Part shown: positions 37,231-45,866 of the stretch, piece after piece
Numbering within the stretch: the stretch's first letter is position 1
How the letters are laid out: the number at the start of each line of letters is the position of its first letter
Origin: Caballeronia pedi
GTDB taxonomy: Bacteria; Pseudomonadota; Gammaproteobacteria; Burkholderiales; Burkholderiaceae
DNA: 64,000 nt
NCBI RefSeq assembly: GCF_001544915.2
Contig: NZ_FCOE02000009.1
Location: forward strand, 222,414 to 286,413
Reading direction: 5' to 3'
Translations under genes and position numbers: made by a program
Notes under the pieces: generated by a model
What the model saw: only the letters and a program-made list of their open reading frames with translations
What the model was told of the DNA's origin: nothing
The model's database searches: none

Positions 37231-38275
37231 GTTGTAGCGTTCCTTTGAGTGAGCCGATATTCAGTGTTCCACTGCGGCTCGCTTCGAGCCGAGGCGCGCC
37301 GGCGGGCGAGGCTGTCGCCGCCGCCGCGGGCGTTCTGTCGGGAAGCGCGTCGAGCAGATCGGCGGACGGCACGAAGAAGAGCCCGCCCGTCACCGCGCGA
37401 CTGTAGTCGAGCAGACGGTCGTAATTGCCCGGCGGCCGGCCGACGAACATGTTCTCCATCATCTGCTCGATCGGTCCGGGCGCGCGCGCATAACCGATGA
37501 AATAGGTGCCAAACTCCTTGGCGCCGGGACGGCCGAAGGCCATGTTGTGCCGCAGGATCTTCACCTCCTGACCATTCTCGTCGATGGTCGTGAGCGAACT
37601 GTGCGAGCACGAGGGTTTCACGTCCGCGTCCAGTTCGACATCGGATAGCTTCTTGCGCCCGATGATCTTTTCCTGTTGCTCGACCGTCAGACCATTCCAT
37701 GCCTCCAGGTTATGAAAGTACTTCTGCGCGATCACATAGCTGCCGCCCGCGAATTCCTCATTCTCCTCAGCGATGATCGTGAAATTCGCGGCGCTTCTTC
37801 CCGATGGATTCTCCGTGCCGTCGACGAAGCCCACCATGTCGCGTAGGTCGAAATAGCGAAACCCATGTACCTCGTCGACGACCGTGACGGCCTCGCCCAA
37901 TTTGTCGAGCAACTGTGACGCGAGCTCGAAGCACAGGTCCATGTGATCCGCGCGGATATGGAGCAGGACGTCTCCCGGCGTAGCAATGGCGCGGCGCTGG
38001 CCCGATCCAACCTCGATGAATGGATGCAGCGACGCGGGACGGGGCGCACCGAAGAGAAAGTCCCACGCTTCAGAGCCGAAACCGCAAACGCAGGAAAGAT
38101 TGGCGATAGGCGCGCGCGTGCCGACCGCACGGACGAGCGCGGCGATGTCACCGCACCATTCGCGCACGGCAGCAGCGTGGTCTTCGCCGCGCGCCACCGT
38201 CAGTGTGAGAAAGATCGCGCTTCGGGAAATCGGATCGCAGACGGCCTGTGGTTCTGGTGTGTTGTCGTTGGGCAT
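37223..38275 (-). CDS. DyP-type peroxidase with encapsulin targeting peptide
   Basis: 350 aa from MPNDNTPEP; ATG 38290 is an alternative. GFVDG (residues 149-153) is the DyP signature, and FGTYFIGYARAPG and MFVGRPPGNYDRLLDYS are family blocks. A haem peroxidase. The C-terminal ~35 residues form a Pro/Ala-rich linker ending LNIGSLKG, the encapsulation signal consensus, so it is expected to be packed in the shell encoded next. The role in oxidative stress or dye-like substrate oxidation is known for the family. Confidence 0.94.
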   Translation of the reverse strand: MPNDNTPEPQAVCDPISRSAIFLTLTVARGEDHAAAVREWCGDIAALVRAVGTRAPIANLSCVCGFGSEAWDFLFGAPRPASLHPFIEVGSGQRRAIATPGDVLLHIRADHMDLCFELASQLLDKLGEAVTVVDEVHGFRYFDLRDMVGFVDGTENPSGRSAANFTIIAEENEEFAGGSYVIAQKYFHNLEAWNGLTVEQQEKIIGRKKLSDVELDADVKPSCSHSSLTTIDENGQEVKILRHNMAFGRPGAKEFGTYFIGYARAPGPIEQMMENMFVGRPPGNYDRLLDYSRAVTGGLFFVPSADLLDALPDRTPAAAATASPAGAPRLEASRSGTLNIGSLKGTLQHE

Positions 38276-38875
38276 CTGAAATTTATTCAATTACGTCAGA
38301 GAGCTCGCTCGACCGGGAAATCACGCCGGCAGTCACGCGAGAGCAGATCGCGAATGATCGGAAGGCCTGCTGATTTGCGTCACCGAACCAAGAACATCGG
38401 AACGTCGCAACGTCGTGTTCATCGCGACAAACGATACGGCCGATACCGCCAACCCCGCCCACCTGCTTCCGGCAGATCCTATTGCGTTCACAATAACCGC
38501 GCCTCGCCTAATGCAGAGTTAGCGTGTACCACAACCGTTAGGACACGACGACAAACTTTCGTTCAACGATGATTAGTATCGGACAGCCTGTACGTACGAC
38601 ACGCCGCTAGATTTGACGGCCTGACAGTCAGCCGCGTCTTATCCGCAACGCGTGGAGCAGAAACCCGGCGCAGTATTAGGTCGCGCGTCGCTTAAGCATT
38701 GCCGTAGGATCCTTAATGGCGAACCTAACGCGGAGATGCGCCGGTCTGATGCCATCGCCCGCTTCCGAGGTGGAGCCCCGGTCAACGATCGGAGCGCTGC
38801 GGGTACGCGATTCGAATGGCCATCGAAAGCTCATCCAATGCGCATATCGAAGCCGTCTTCAATACGATGCAGGTG
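38276..38875. other. 600-base gap, no supported gene
   Basis: The 585 bases upstream of the peroxidase hold its promoter, not clearly identified. No gene, RNA or strong repeat was recognised. Codon statistics in the small open frames do not support coding. Confidence 0.4.
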
Positions 38876-39274
38876 TCAGCCCTGTTGCAGATGCTCCTGT
38901 ATCTCTTTGATACTCAACCCCGAATAGTCCTTGCTGACCTTTTCGAAGACGAGCTCACGGGACTGTGCGCTCAGACTGGACAAGATCATGCCAAGGAACT
39001 TAGATTCCGCGATCAATCTCAGGCGCCCAAAGCGTTGATGGAGACGTGCCTGTTCGAGGTACTCAGCCATCTGAACCGCAAATTTCTCCCTTTCTTCTTC
39101 CTTCCGCTCGTTTCGGGAAAGTTCGACCGCATGCTTTTCGGTTAGCGTCGTGGCGCTATGCGCGATATTGACGAAATCGTCGATTTCTTCCAAGCCAAGT
39201 GTGAGCCCTTGAGCCTGGAACACCCGCGCCCGACCTTCATCCGCCACCACAGTCCACGTCATGTCGTTCATCAT
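38876..39274 (-). CDS. Host-attachment family protein
   Basis: 132 aa from ATG 39274, preceded by GGAGG; ATG 39271 is also possible. MTWTVVADEGRARVFQAQG is the family opening, and the C-terminal half has FGRLRLIAESKFLGMILSSL. The family is named from AtsE-type proteins required for attachment to plant cells in Agrobacterium, but most members are probably soluble enzymes or translation-stress factors of unknown role. No signal peptide. Confidence 0.82.
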   Translation of the reverse strand: MMNDMTWTVVADEGRARVFQAQGLTLGLEEIDDFVNIAHSATTLTEKHAVELSRNERKEEEREKFAVQMAEYLEQARLHQRFGRLRLIAESKFLGMILSSLSAQSRELVFEKVSKDYSGLSIKEIQEHLQQG

Positions 39275-39614
39275 GTTCCTCCGGTGCAACGCGATCAAAA
39301 CAAAAGCGCTCTCAAACGCCGGCATGCTGATTTCAGAGGCAATCTTCCCGCGCGTAGTAGCCGAATGCCAAGCGACGGCGATTGATACCCGGGTTACATT
39401 TGCGCGCTAAAACGTGTATGTCCCCGTTGTCTGCAAGCTTAAGCTACCGGTGGCGTCGCCATCTATCCGTACGAGCCGATACTTATTATCGAATCACTAA
39501 AGCCGACCCGATCACGTCGGAATGCCGCAACGGTTTCGCGTATCGGCGGCAGTCTGCTTTGCAAGCCTGCATATCAATGCCTGCAGACCTGCTCGAGCGT
39601 AACGGGTCGGTCTA
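39275..39614. other. Intergenic, no gene seen
   Basis: No supported gene, RNA or repeat. It lies between the host-attachment gene and the broken LysR. Confidence 0.4.
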
Positions 39615-39953
39615 GATGCGCGACATCAACAGCGGCGAGGACTGGACATTCGCAGGGACTCCGTCGAACAGTCCATCAAACTGCAGAGTAGCGTGAAGAT
39701 ATCCGCGACGGAGGAACTGCGCGCCGCCGTCTTCTCAGACTTCGGGCTTGCCGTCGGGTCCGATGGCCGTTTTCTCCCGAACTAAAATCGGGGGCGGTCA
39801 TCGCGGTCATGAATGACTGGAAGGGTGCCGGGTAAGGCTCTCTCCGCACTGTGTCCGACGGGGCGTATGGCGAGCAGAAAAACGCGTCAGTTCGCTGCTT
39901 TCGTTGAGGAATGTCTATCGGCCGAATTTGCGCCCACACTCCTTTCGGGGTGA
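39615..39953 (+). pseudogene. Broken C-terminal fragment of a LysR regulator
   Basis: Reading plus-strand frames in turn gives DINSGEDWTF, then VKISATEELRAAVFSDFGLAVGSD, then ALCPTGRMASRKTRQFAAFVEECLSAEFAP. These match in order the C-terminal third of the LysR at 10585-11520 (GGGEDWRF, RISATEGLRAAVFADMG, AVYPTGRLASSKARQFTAFVE). At least two frameshifts and in-frame stops separate them, and there is no N-terminal HTH. So it is a decayed LysR gene related to that one. Confidence 0.8.
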
Positions 39954-40471
39954 CAAATCCAAGGTGGTCTGAAGGGCGGCAATAACGACCGCCGCGCACA
40001 TTTTTGCGTAGCGAATCGCTTGAGATTCGAACCTGGATGGCTGGTTAAGTCGCGCGGTCACTTGCGACTGAACTACGAGCGCGACCGCTCCTGGCCGGGT
40101 TGAGGCAGTACTCCGACAATTTGCTCGCTGGAAACCGGCCATAGAGGGAGCGATCAACTATTTGGGCACCTCCAACTGGTTTCAGGCAGCATCGCTGCCC
40201 AGTCACCAGCGCGGCGAACAGCCTCTCGCTGCATGCGACGCCGCCACGAACGGATGTTGAGGCGACGTCCCACCTGGTTGCTAACGAAAAACCGCGCCAG
40301 CTCCTGAATTTTTAATTTTGCGGGTGTAAAAAACTTGACGGAACGGTCCGTTCTGAGTCGGATCTTCGCAGATTTCCGCATTCCCTTCCCCTTAGGCGCT
40401 ACCCAGTCATCGCGGGCATTGGGGGCACAACGCAGCTAAGGTCAACACGCTGAGAGAGCGTGTGGAATGCA
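39954..40471. other. Intergenic with one half of an imperfect direct repeat
   Basis: No supported gene. A minus frame at 40154-40381 has mixed codon use. The 40314-40350 segment resembles 41241-41276 on the far side of the terminase gene. Confidence 0.4.
40314..40350. repeat. Imperfect direct repeat, copy A
   Basis: AATTTTGCGGGTGTAAAAAA then GACGGAACGGTC (40337-40348) matches 41241-41276 with scattered differences over about 37 bases. The two copies flank the terminase small subunit and its neighbour. Confidence 0.55.
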
Positions 40472-40678
40472 TTAATTCAGCGTCATGGCGTCGCCGAGGG
40501 CTTCTTGAAGCTTCTTTCCACTTGTCTCCAAAACCTCGACTACCGCATCAGACATCTCGCGCAAAGGCGCCTGTCTGATGTCCTCGGCGGCCGCGAGCAT
40601 CACGCTCGCGCCCTCCATTGAGACAATCGCGTAATTGACGAGTGCGCGCAGCCGTGCAATCTCTTGTTCTTGATTCAT
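40472..40678 (-). CDS. Small hypothetical protein next to terminase small subunit
   Basis: 68 aa, starting MNQEQEIARLRALVNYAIVSMEGASVML. Predicted helical, with an acidic middle. It begins 3 bases after the terminase stop, so the two are co-transcribed. Small helical proteins in this position are common in phage packaging modules. No domain recognised. Confidence 0.55.
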   Translation of the reverse strand: MNQEQEIARLRALVNYAIVSMEGASVMLAAAEDIRQAPLREMSDAVVEVLETSGKKLQEALGDAMTLN

Positions 40679-40681
40679 GGT

Positions 40682-41068
40682 CTATCCAAGCAATTGAGCA
40701 AACGGGTTGTCATCGTTCTTTTTGCCGCCACCCACAACCTTCGATCGATCGGCGGGTGACATGCCGAACTTTCCGAGCATGGCCTCGAGGCGGGCCAGCT
40801 TAGCGGCCGTGAAGTCTGCCCAGTTCACGCGCGAATCGGCTAGCAGCCGCGCGGCGAGCTCAACCGTAATGCGGTCGGAACCGGTAAGAACGTCACGCGG
40901 CGCACCGCTCACGATGTCGTTCCATGCGGCAAGCTCGGCGCCAGAAAAATATGCGGGAGGATCTCCGAGCGGACCGGACCCGTCGGGTTCTTCGCGCCGC
41001 CGGTTCGGATTTCGTTTGTACGAGCCGCGCATCTCCAAGACTTTGGCTGGCGTGCGGGGACGTGCCAT
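40682..41068 (-). CDS. Phage terminase small subunit, P27-like
   Basis: 128 aa from MARPRTPAKVLEMRGSYKRNPNRRREEPDG, the hallmark N-terminus of P27-family small terminases. GGAGGGAGAGG lies upstream. The protein recognises phage DNA for packaging. No large terminase, portal or capsid gene is nearby, so it is either a remnant of a prophage or a satellite gene that redirects a helper phage's packaging. Confidence 0.85.
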   Translation of the reverse strand: MARPRTPAKVLEMRGSYKRNPNRRREEPDGSGPLGDPPAYFSGAELAAWNDIVSGAPRDVLTGSDRITVELAARLLADSRVNWADFTAAKLARLEAMLGKFGMSPADRSKVVGGGKKNDDNPFAQLLG

Positions 41069-41796
41069 GACTACCTCTCCCTCCAAATGCGCGCGATGTC
41101 GCGCTGTATTAACCTACTGACCTGACGCTCGCGCGAGCAAGTTTTTTCAATTCTTTCTGCCTAATTTTTGAGCAAATTCGTCGAAAACTAAAAGCACTTC
41201 TTATTCTAATCAAAGATTTACGAGTAACGAGTCAAACTAGAATTTTGTGGACGTAAAAATTCGACGGAACGGTCGGTCCCAAGCCAATCCGCTCCAAACA
41301 TTTGCCCCCCCTCCCCCGCGGGCGTCCTTGGAATCCTTCGCGCGAGTGCTTGCAAATAAGCACGAAAGGCTTAATCCGCGGCTCGCCACAAGTCCAGCTA
41401 ACTTCCGCAGTCGTTAGGTTTATTCGATGCCTGCCCCCAAGCACGGGCTCGTCATCGAACGACAACGCGTGCGGGCAGGCGTTGAATAAATCTAACCGGG
41501 AGTGCGGACGGTGGACTGTCCGCTCCCGGGCTACGAAATTCCACTGGCCGCATTCCGGCGTCGAATGCGAGCAGCCGACTGATCGAGCCCGACCCGGAAC
41601 GGAATCTCCAGCTGTGAGATTCGAGCACCGAAAGCAGCCGTTCAACTGCCGGTGTGACGCGCGTTATGAAGAGACAACCTCGCATGAGGATGATTATGCG
41701 GTAACGCTGTTAATCCGCTGCTTGCGAGAAAGGCGCGCGGGATGACAACGTGAACGCCGCCTGCCCGGACCTACTGCGAATAGAAGCCCGACCCCA
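41069..41796. other. Gap with second half of the direct repeat, no supported gene
   Basis: Carries copy B of the imperfect direct repeat at 41241-41276. Open frames over 41232-41745 on both strands show no family resemblance and are not called as genes. Confidence 0.4.
41241..41276. repeat. Imperfect direct repeat, copy B
   Basis: AATTTTGTGGACGTAAAAAT then GACGGAACGGTC (41263-41274). Same orientation as copy A at 40314-40350, 927 bases away. Confidence 0.55.
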
Positions 41797-42258
41797 CTAA
41801 GCCTGTATTCCGTCATTCTTGACTGCCTTCACGTACGTCCATTTATGCGATAGCTCAGTCTGTCCCGGTCTAAGGAACATGTAGTCGACCCAGCCCGATC
41901 CCGTTGTTTCAGCCGTCCGGATCATCGCGTCATGAAAGAGCTTGCCGTTGGTATCTTTTTGGCCGTGGACGTTGGTCCCTTCCCGTGCAGGGAAGGCTGG
42001 ATTCAACAAGACATTTGCGTTCAGATCGTAAGCAAACAGATAGGTGTCGCCATGGAACCACTCACTGCCTTTGATCCTGAACTCGGAAAACGCTGCTCTG
42101 CCTTTGCTGTCTATCAACGCCGCAGCCTTCTCGACTAACGCTTTGGTTTGTGTCGCCGTGTCGGACGTCGGAGGAGACGACTGAGAAAATGCAGGTGACA
42201 CGGGGTGGAAGAATCCGGCCAGTAAAAAGATGCCGGCGAAGAGCGCTTTGCCGTTCAT
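41797..42258 (-). CDS. Secreted single-Cache domain protein
   Basis: 153 aa. Signal peptide in residues 1-25 (ALFAGIFLLAGFFHPVSPAFS). The rest matches the single Cache (sCache_2) fold: ALVEKAAALIDSKGRAAFSEFRIKGSEWFHGDTYLFAYDLNANVLLNPAFPAREGTN, then LFHDAMIRTAETTGSGWVDYMF. Cache domains bind small ligands in the periplasm. No signalling output domain is attached, so it is a stand-alone sensor or binding protein. No partner gene is adjacent. Confidence 0.85.
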   Translation of the reverse strand: MNGKALFAGIFLLAGFFHPVSPAFSQSSPPTSDTATQTKALVEKAAALIDSKGRAAFSEFRIKGSEWFHGDTYLFAYDLNANVLLNPAFPAREGTNVHGQKDTNGKLFHDAMIRTAETTGSGWVDYMFLRPGQTELSHKWTYVKAVKNDGIQA

Positions 42259-42759
42259 TGTACGATCTCCAACGCATTGACTTCAGCGTTGCCCTGAAGA
42301 ACAGAGTGTGGAAGAGAAGCACCTACTCGCATGGAAAAGACTAGCCGATGAAGCGTAGTTCGCTCAGAATAGTTTTGCCGCATGTATAGCCGAACCGATA
42401 ATGGACGTTCGCGAATGTCCGTAACTGGCGCATTTCTTCATTCAGAGCCGTCGCGCCGCGGGTAGCAACTCACTCGCCAGCCACTTGCGCACGAAACCAT
42501 CTAATCTAACACTCGGTGGTTGTAAACGCGGTTTTGACACAGAGTGTCGCGGGGAATACCCTCAGAAGGCAACTTGAGTGAAGGCGTGCGCCTCACGAAA
42601 CTAAACAGTTCGCTGCCGTCAAACCGTTCCGTAAAGGGCCTGCTGCCTTAATACAAGATCGAATCTCTGCTCTACCATTGGCGGCGATAGATGTTCGTGC
42701 TTATGTAACCGTTTCGAGAATAAGGGCTGCTAGAGGCGATTATTTCGAAGGAGCGCTAC
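42259..42759. other. 500-base gap, no gene seen
   Basis: Divergent promoter region between the Cache and lipocalin-like genes. No clear operators or repeats noticed. Confidence 0.4.
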
Positions 42760-43266
42760 ATGTATAAACGCATCATTGTATTTTCACTGACACTGGGCAT
42801 GCTGTGCCTATCCACATTCGCGTGGTCCGACCCAGATCCGTTGCTTGGGACATGGCGCCTGAGGTCGTTCGTGCGCCAAGTCGCCGCGACAGGCGAGCGA
42901 TACAACCAGCTTGGCGATCATCCGGACGGTTATCTCACTTATTCACCGGATGGCAGGATGCTTGCTCTATTCGTTTCCAATGAACAGCCGCGGCCGCGGA
43001 ATGACCCTTCCGACGAAGAGCGAATCAAGCTACACAAGTCGATGCTTGCATACGGCGGAACATATAGCGTGTCGCCCGGAAAGATCGTGCACCACATCGA
43101 TATCGAATGGGACGGTAGGCGCGTCGGATCCGACCAGGTGCGTTTCTACACCATTGATGGCGACACTCTGTCTATCAAAACGGAACCAAACAAGAGTCCC
43201 GTCGATGAGCGCGAAGGAATCGGCATCTTGACTTTCGAGCGAGTAAAAGGATCGCGACCTCAGTGA
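42760..43266 (+). CDS. Secreted lipocalin-like protein
   Basis: 168 aa with a signal peptide (residues 1-23, cleaved after AWS). Mature part begins DPDPLLGTWRLRSFV, the LxGTWrL start of lipocalin-like domains, with beta-rich YLTYSPDGRMLALFV and a closing GILTFERV. Probably a periplasmic beta-barrel binding protein. Ligand unknown. GAAGGAG upstream. Confidence 0.85.
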   Translation: MYKRIIVFSLTLGMLCLSTFAWSDPDPLLGTWRLRSFVRQVAATGERYNQLGDHPDGYLTYSPDGRMLALFVSNEQPRPRNDPSDEERIKLHKSMLAYGGTYSVSPGKIVHHIDIEWDGRRVGSDQVRFYTIDGDTLSIKTEPNKSPVDEREGIGILTFERVKGSRPQ

Positions 43267-43567
43267 TGCCGCCTTTTCCCCGCGGTCAACATCGTTCCTT
43301 CTCTCCATGCAAGTCGGGTCGAGGCAAACCGAGCTAGCTTGGCCGAGCAAACTCTCCGAAGACCATGACCACACTGACCCCTGTGTAACACACGGGCAAC
43401 ATGCGACCCATTCCGCCGGTGGTGCCGTCAAACTTTCAACGGCAGGTAAATGAGTAATCCGGTCATCCAAACCGGCTTCTTGGAGAGAGCGCTTCGACCA
43501 CAGGCGACGCTTGTGTTGCAGCGGCCGTACGACCGCTGCGGCCATCCTGCGACGGCGTAGACCGTGA
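43267..43567. other. Intergenic, no gene seen
   Basis: 301 bases between convergent genes. No terminator with a clear T-run, repeat or RNA was recognised. Confidence 0.4.
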
Positions 43568-44119
43568 TTAAGCTCGAGGCATTTCTCGTTGCTTTTGAGG
43601 AAACCACTCAGTGAACTTAATCGCCGCGTAAAGCGCAACGACCGTGATGGCAACACCTATCATGTGCGGCACCGACGGCACATAGGTCATCAGCAGATCA
43701 GCCCCAACCATCACAGCAAACGCGAGCGCCCATGCGGAGGTGATCGCGTAATTCACGCGGACGAACCCAGGGGAGGTCCAGAGCTCAGGCGAAACTTTCT
43801 CACGTGCATACTGCATCGTGAACGGTTGACGCAGCGCAATTGACGCAAGCACGATCAGCAAAAGCCCCGCATCGACTCGTAGCCGCACCGCCGCGACCGA
43901 CCAGGACGGCCCATACATAAGCGCGTAGAGCGTCAGCGCGCCGAAAAGCAGAAATGTACCGATCTCGAGTATCTTCACGTGGCGTGTGCTCGACAAAAGG
44001 TCACGCGCTAACATCGCGGCGGACACCAGCGCGCCCGCCGCCAGCCCCGCTGTTACACCGACCGTCCGCTCAATCACGACGAACGCAATAAAAGGCGCAA
44101 ATGCCAGCAGCATGTCCAT
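43568..44119 (-). CDS. Hypothetical multi-pass membrane protein
   Basis: 183 aa with about six hydrophobic segments (LLAFAPFIAFVVIERTVGV, GLAAGALVSAAMLARDLL, LEIGTFLLFGALTLYALMYG, SWSVAAVRLRVDAGLLLIVLASIAL, ITSAWALAFAVMVGADLLM, MIGVAITVVALYAAIKFTEWF). Length and layout resemble the YciB/septation-protein group, but no signature is clear. Function unknown. Confidence 0.7.
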   Translation of the reverse strand: MDMLLAFAPFIAFVVIERTVGVTAGLAAGALVSAAMLARDLLSSTRHVKILEIGTFLLFGALTLYALMYGPSWSVAAVRLRVDAGLLLIVLASIALRQPFTMQYAREKVSPELWTSPGFVRVNYAITSAWALAFAVMVGADLLMTYVPSVPHMIGVAITVVALYAAIKFTEWFPQKQREMPRA

Positions 44120-44425
44120 TGCAGACTCCTGTCGGATGAAAGTTAAAGCCTGATGCGTTACACACGGAGTACGGTGTCTGCATCAGTCCAATTCCAGGCC
44201 ATCGATACATCGCGGGCGATTGAGATTGACGGCTGGTTGGGCGTACGTCCACGGGCTTGCAACGCTGTTGATCGATGGTCGCCTCAACGGCGTTGCACAG
44301 ATAGCAGACGACATCGAGGATGCGGCAGCCCTGGGTCAGCTGCTATCGACCGAATGCGCTTGTCATTATCGGGCAGAGTAACCAGGACAACCATCAGTAA
44401 GAAGCCGATGCGACCGGATGGAGAC
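44120..44425. other. Intergenic, no gene seen
   Basis: 306 bases between the membrane protein and the end of the LuxR gene. Nothing recognised beyond the promoter region of the membrane protein. Confidence 0.4.
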
Positions 44426-45661
44426 TCAGTCCGGTGTGATTTGGCGAAGTTTCCCTTCGGTCAGGATATGATTCTCGGCCCTGTCCGTATGCATCGTGGA
44501 AATCAACGCGATGATCCGCTCGAAGTCGCGCAACCCCGACGCGCCCGTCTTTTGCAGAATGGCGCGAATCTGACTGCGTACCGTATCGAGTGAGACATGT
44601 CGTCCACGCGCGGCCTCCTCGGCGGTGACACCGCCGGCAAGCGCCACCGCAACTTCGGCTTCCGAGCGCGTCAGACCAAACAGGTCGATGAGCAGCCCGA
44701 CGGGCGGCGTCGAAGGTGCGAGCAGACGGCGCACGAGCACGGTTGCTGCGCCGTGAAAGACGCTCGTACCGATGTTCGGCCGCCCTGGTGAAGACAAATG
44801 GCGCAACGCAGGGCATATCAACGCAGAGAGCGTGGTGGATGCGCCGGCCAGCGCGCCCGGGCGTGCGCGAATCTGCATGCCGCCGCCCGCGCCGCCTTGC
44901 GAAGACGCGCTGACGAGGCGGCAAAGCCGTGCGTCGTCCTCCGGATGTCGCGCCACGAGCCTGGAGACGCCCGCGCCGACTCCACGCGCATGACGGGCGA
45001 CGAACAGTCCGGACTGCCGGTCGCCGAACAAGGCCGCCGCTTCCGCGTTGCAGTAAAGAAGGCGCCGTTCCTGATCGACGATGATGACTCCAAGCGGCAA
45101 CACGTCGAGCGCGCAGGCACCGAAATTCGATGCCGTCGGCGTGAGCCGTGCGCGCATCTGAAGCGCGCGTTGCAGATGCGGAAGAAGCAGGGACAACGTG
45201 CGCTTGTCGTCATCGGCAAATGGCCGAGACGCGGCATCCCGATGCAGCCCAAGCGGGATGACCTTCGACGCACCGATCAGACCGCCGATCATGTAGCGCC
45301 GCGCGCTCTTACGGCCGAAGTCCGTGTAGAACTCGCTCTTCACATAGCTCGCGTCGGGAATGATCTCGTGGCCAAGCCGGATGTCTCCCTTCTGGCGCGC
45401 AGTCTCTTCCAGCCCGACCTTGGCCGCCGCCGCGCGATAGGGGTCGAGCGCCACGTATCGGGATGCGTATCCCTCGTCATAGGCATCGGCGCGCATCAAC
45501 AAATTGCCGGTCGCGCCAAATTCGTCGGTCAGCCATAACGTGGCGCGCTGGGCTCCCATGAGCGTCATCAATCGGTCACCGAGGTCCTGCCAGCTCGCGC
45601 CTTCGCCGAGCGCGGCGGCATAGATCAGATCGACAACGTCTGTGAGCTCGAAGCGGTGCAA
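44426..45661 (-). CDS. LuxR-type regulator with N-terminal sensory region
   Basis: 411 aa. Residues 1-170 look GAF-like (LGDRLMTLMGAQRATLWLTDEFG ... LPHLQRALQMRARL), residues 180-300 PAS-like (GVIIVDQERRLLYCNAEAAALFG), and the C-terminal 60 residues carry a LuxR HTH (LFGLTRSEAEVAVALAGG ... SLDTVRSQIRAILQKTGA). It lacks a receiver domain, so it senses a ligand directly. It is divergent from the multicopper oxidase, and a perfect 18 bp palindrome lies 36 bases upstream of its start; it probably controls the oxidase and itself. Confidence 0.88.
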   Translation of the reverse strand: MHRFELTDVVDLIYAAALGEGASWQDLGDRLMTLMGAQRATLWLTDEFGATGNLLMRADAYDEGYASRYVALDPYRAAAAKVGLEETARQKGDIRLGHEIIPDASYVKSEFYTDFGRKSARRYMIGGLIGASKVIPLGLHRDAASRPFADDDKRTLSLLLPHLQRALQMRARLTPTASNFGACALDVLPLGVIIVDQERRLLYCNAEAAALFGDRQSGLFVARHARGVGAGVSRLVARHPEDDARLCRLVSASSQGGAGGGMQIRARPGALAGASTTLSALICPALRHLSSPGRPNIGTSVFHGAATVLVRRLLAPSTPPVGLLIDLFGLTRSEAEVAVALAGGVTAEEAARGRHVSLDTVRSQIRAILQKTGASGLRDFERIIALISTMHTDRAENHILTEGKLRQITPD

Positions 45662-45697
45662 GGATGGATCCGCGTGAGAGAAAAATTCGGCGCGAAA

Positions 45698-45715
45698 ATC
45701 CCCAGTTCTGGGGAT
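45698..45715. promoter_or_regulatory. Perfect 18 bp palindrome, likely LuxR operator
   Basis: ATCCCCAGTTCTGGGGAT has 8 bp arms around TT. It lies in the divergent promoter region between the LuxR gene (start 45661) and the multicopper oxidase (start 45867). LuxR-family dimers bind such palindromes. Confidence 0.65.
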
Positions 45716-45866
45716 GGCTGATTGCGATACATATTACACACTTCATTCGATCCTCACGTAGCCCAAGCCTTTGGCCATGCGCCTGTGCGTAAGCTTCGAC
45801 GCGCGTCATCAGGGCGATCGTGCGGCGACACTCAACGCGGCCAGCGGCGCATAAAGGAGAGACGTC

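Noticed and set aside
39676..39999. 107-aa minus frame
   Set aside because: It is antisense to the broken LysR fragment on the plus strand.
40314..41276. Insertion sequence bounded by these repeats
   Set aside because: Repeats are direct, not inverted, and no transposase lies between them.
41232..41645. 137-aa minus frame near the terminase
   Set aside because: Cys/Arg/Ser-rich with no domain; overlaps the direct repeat and lacks a ribosome site.
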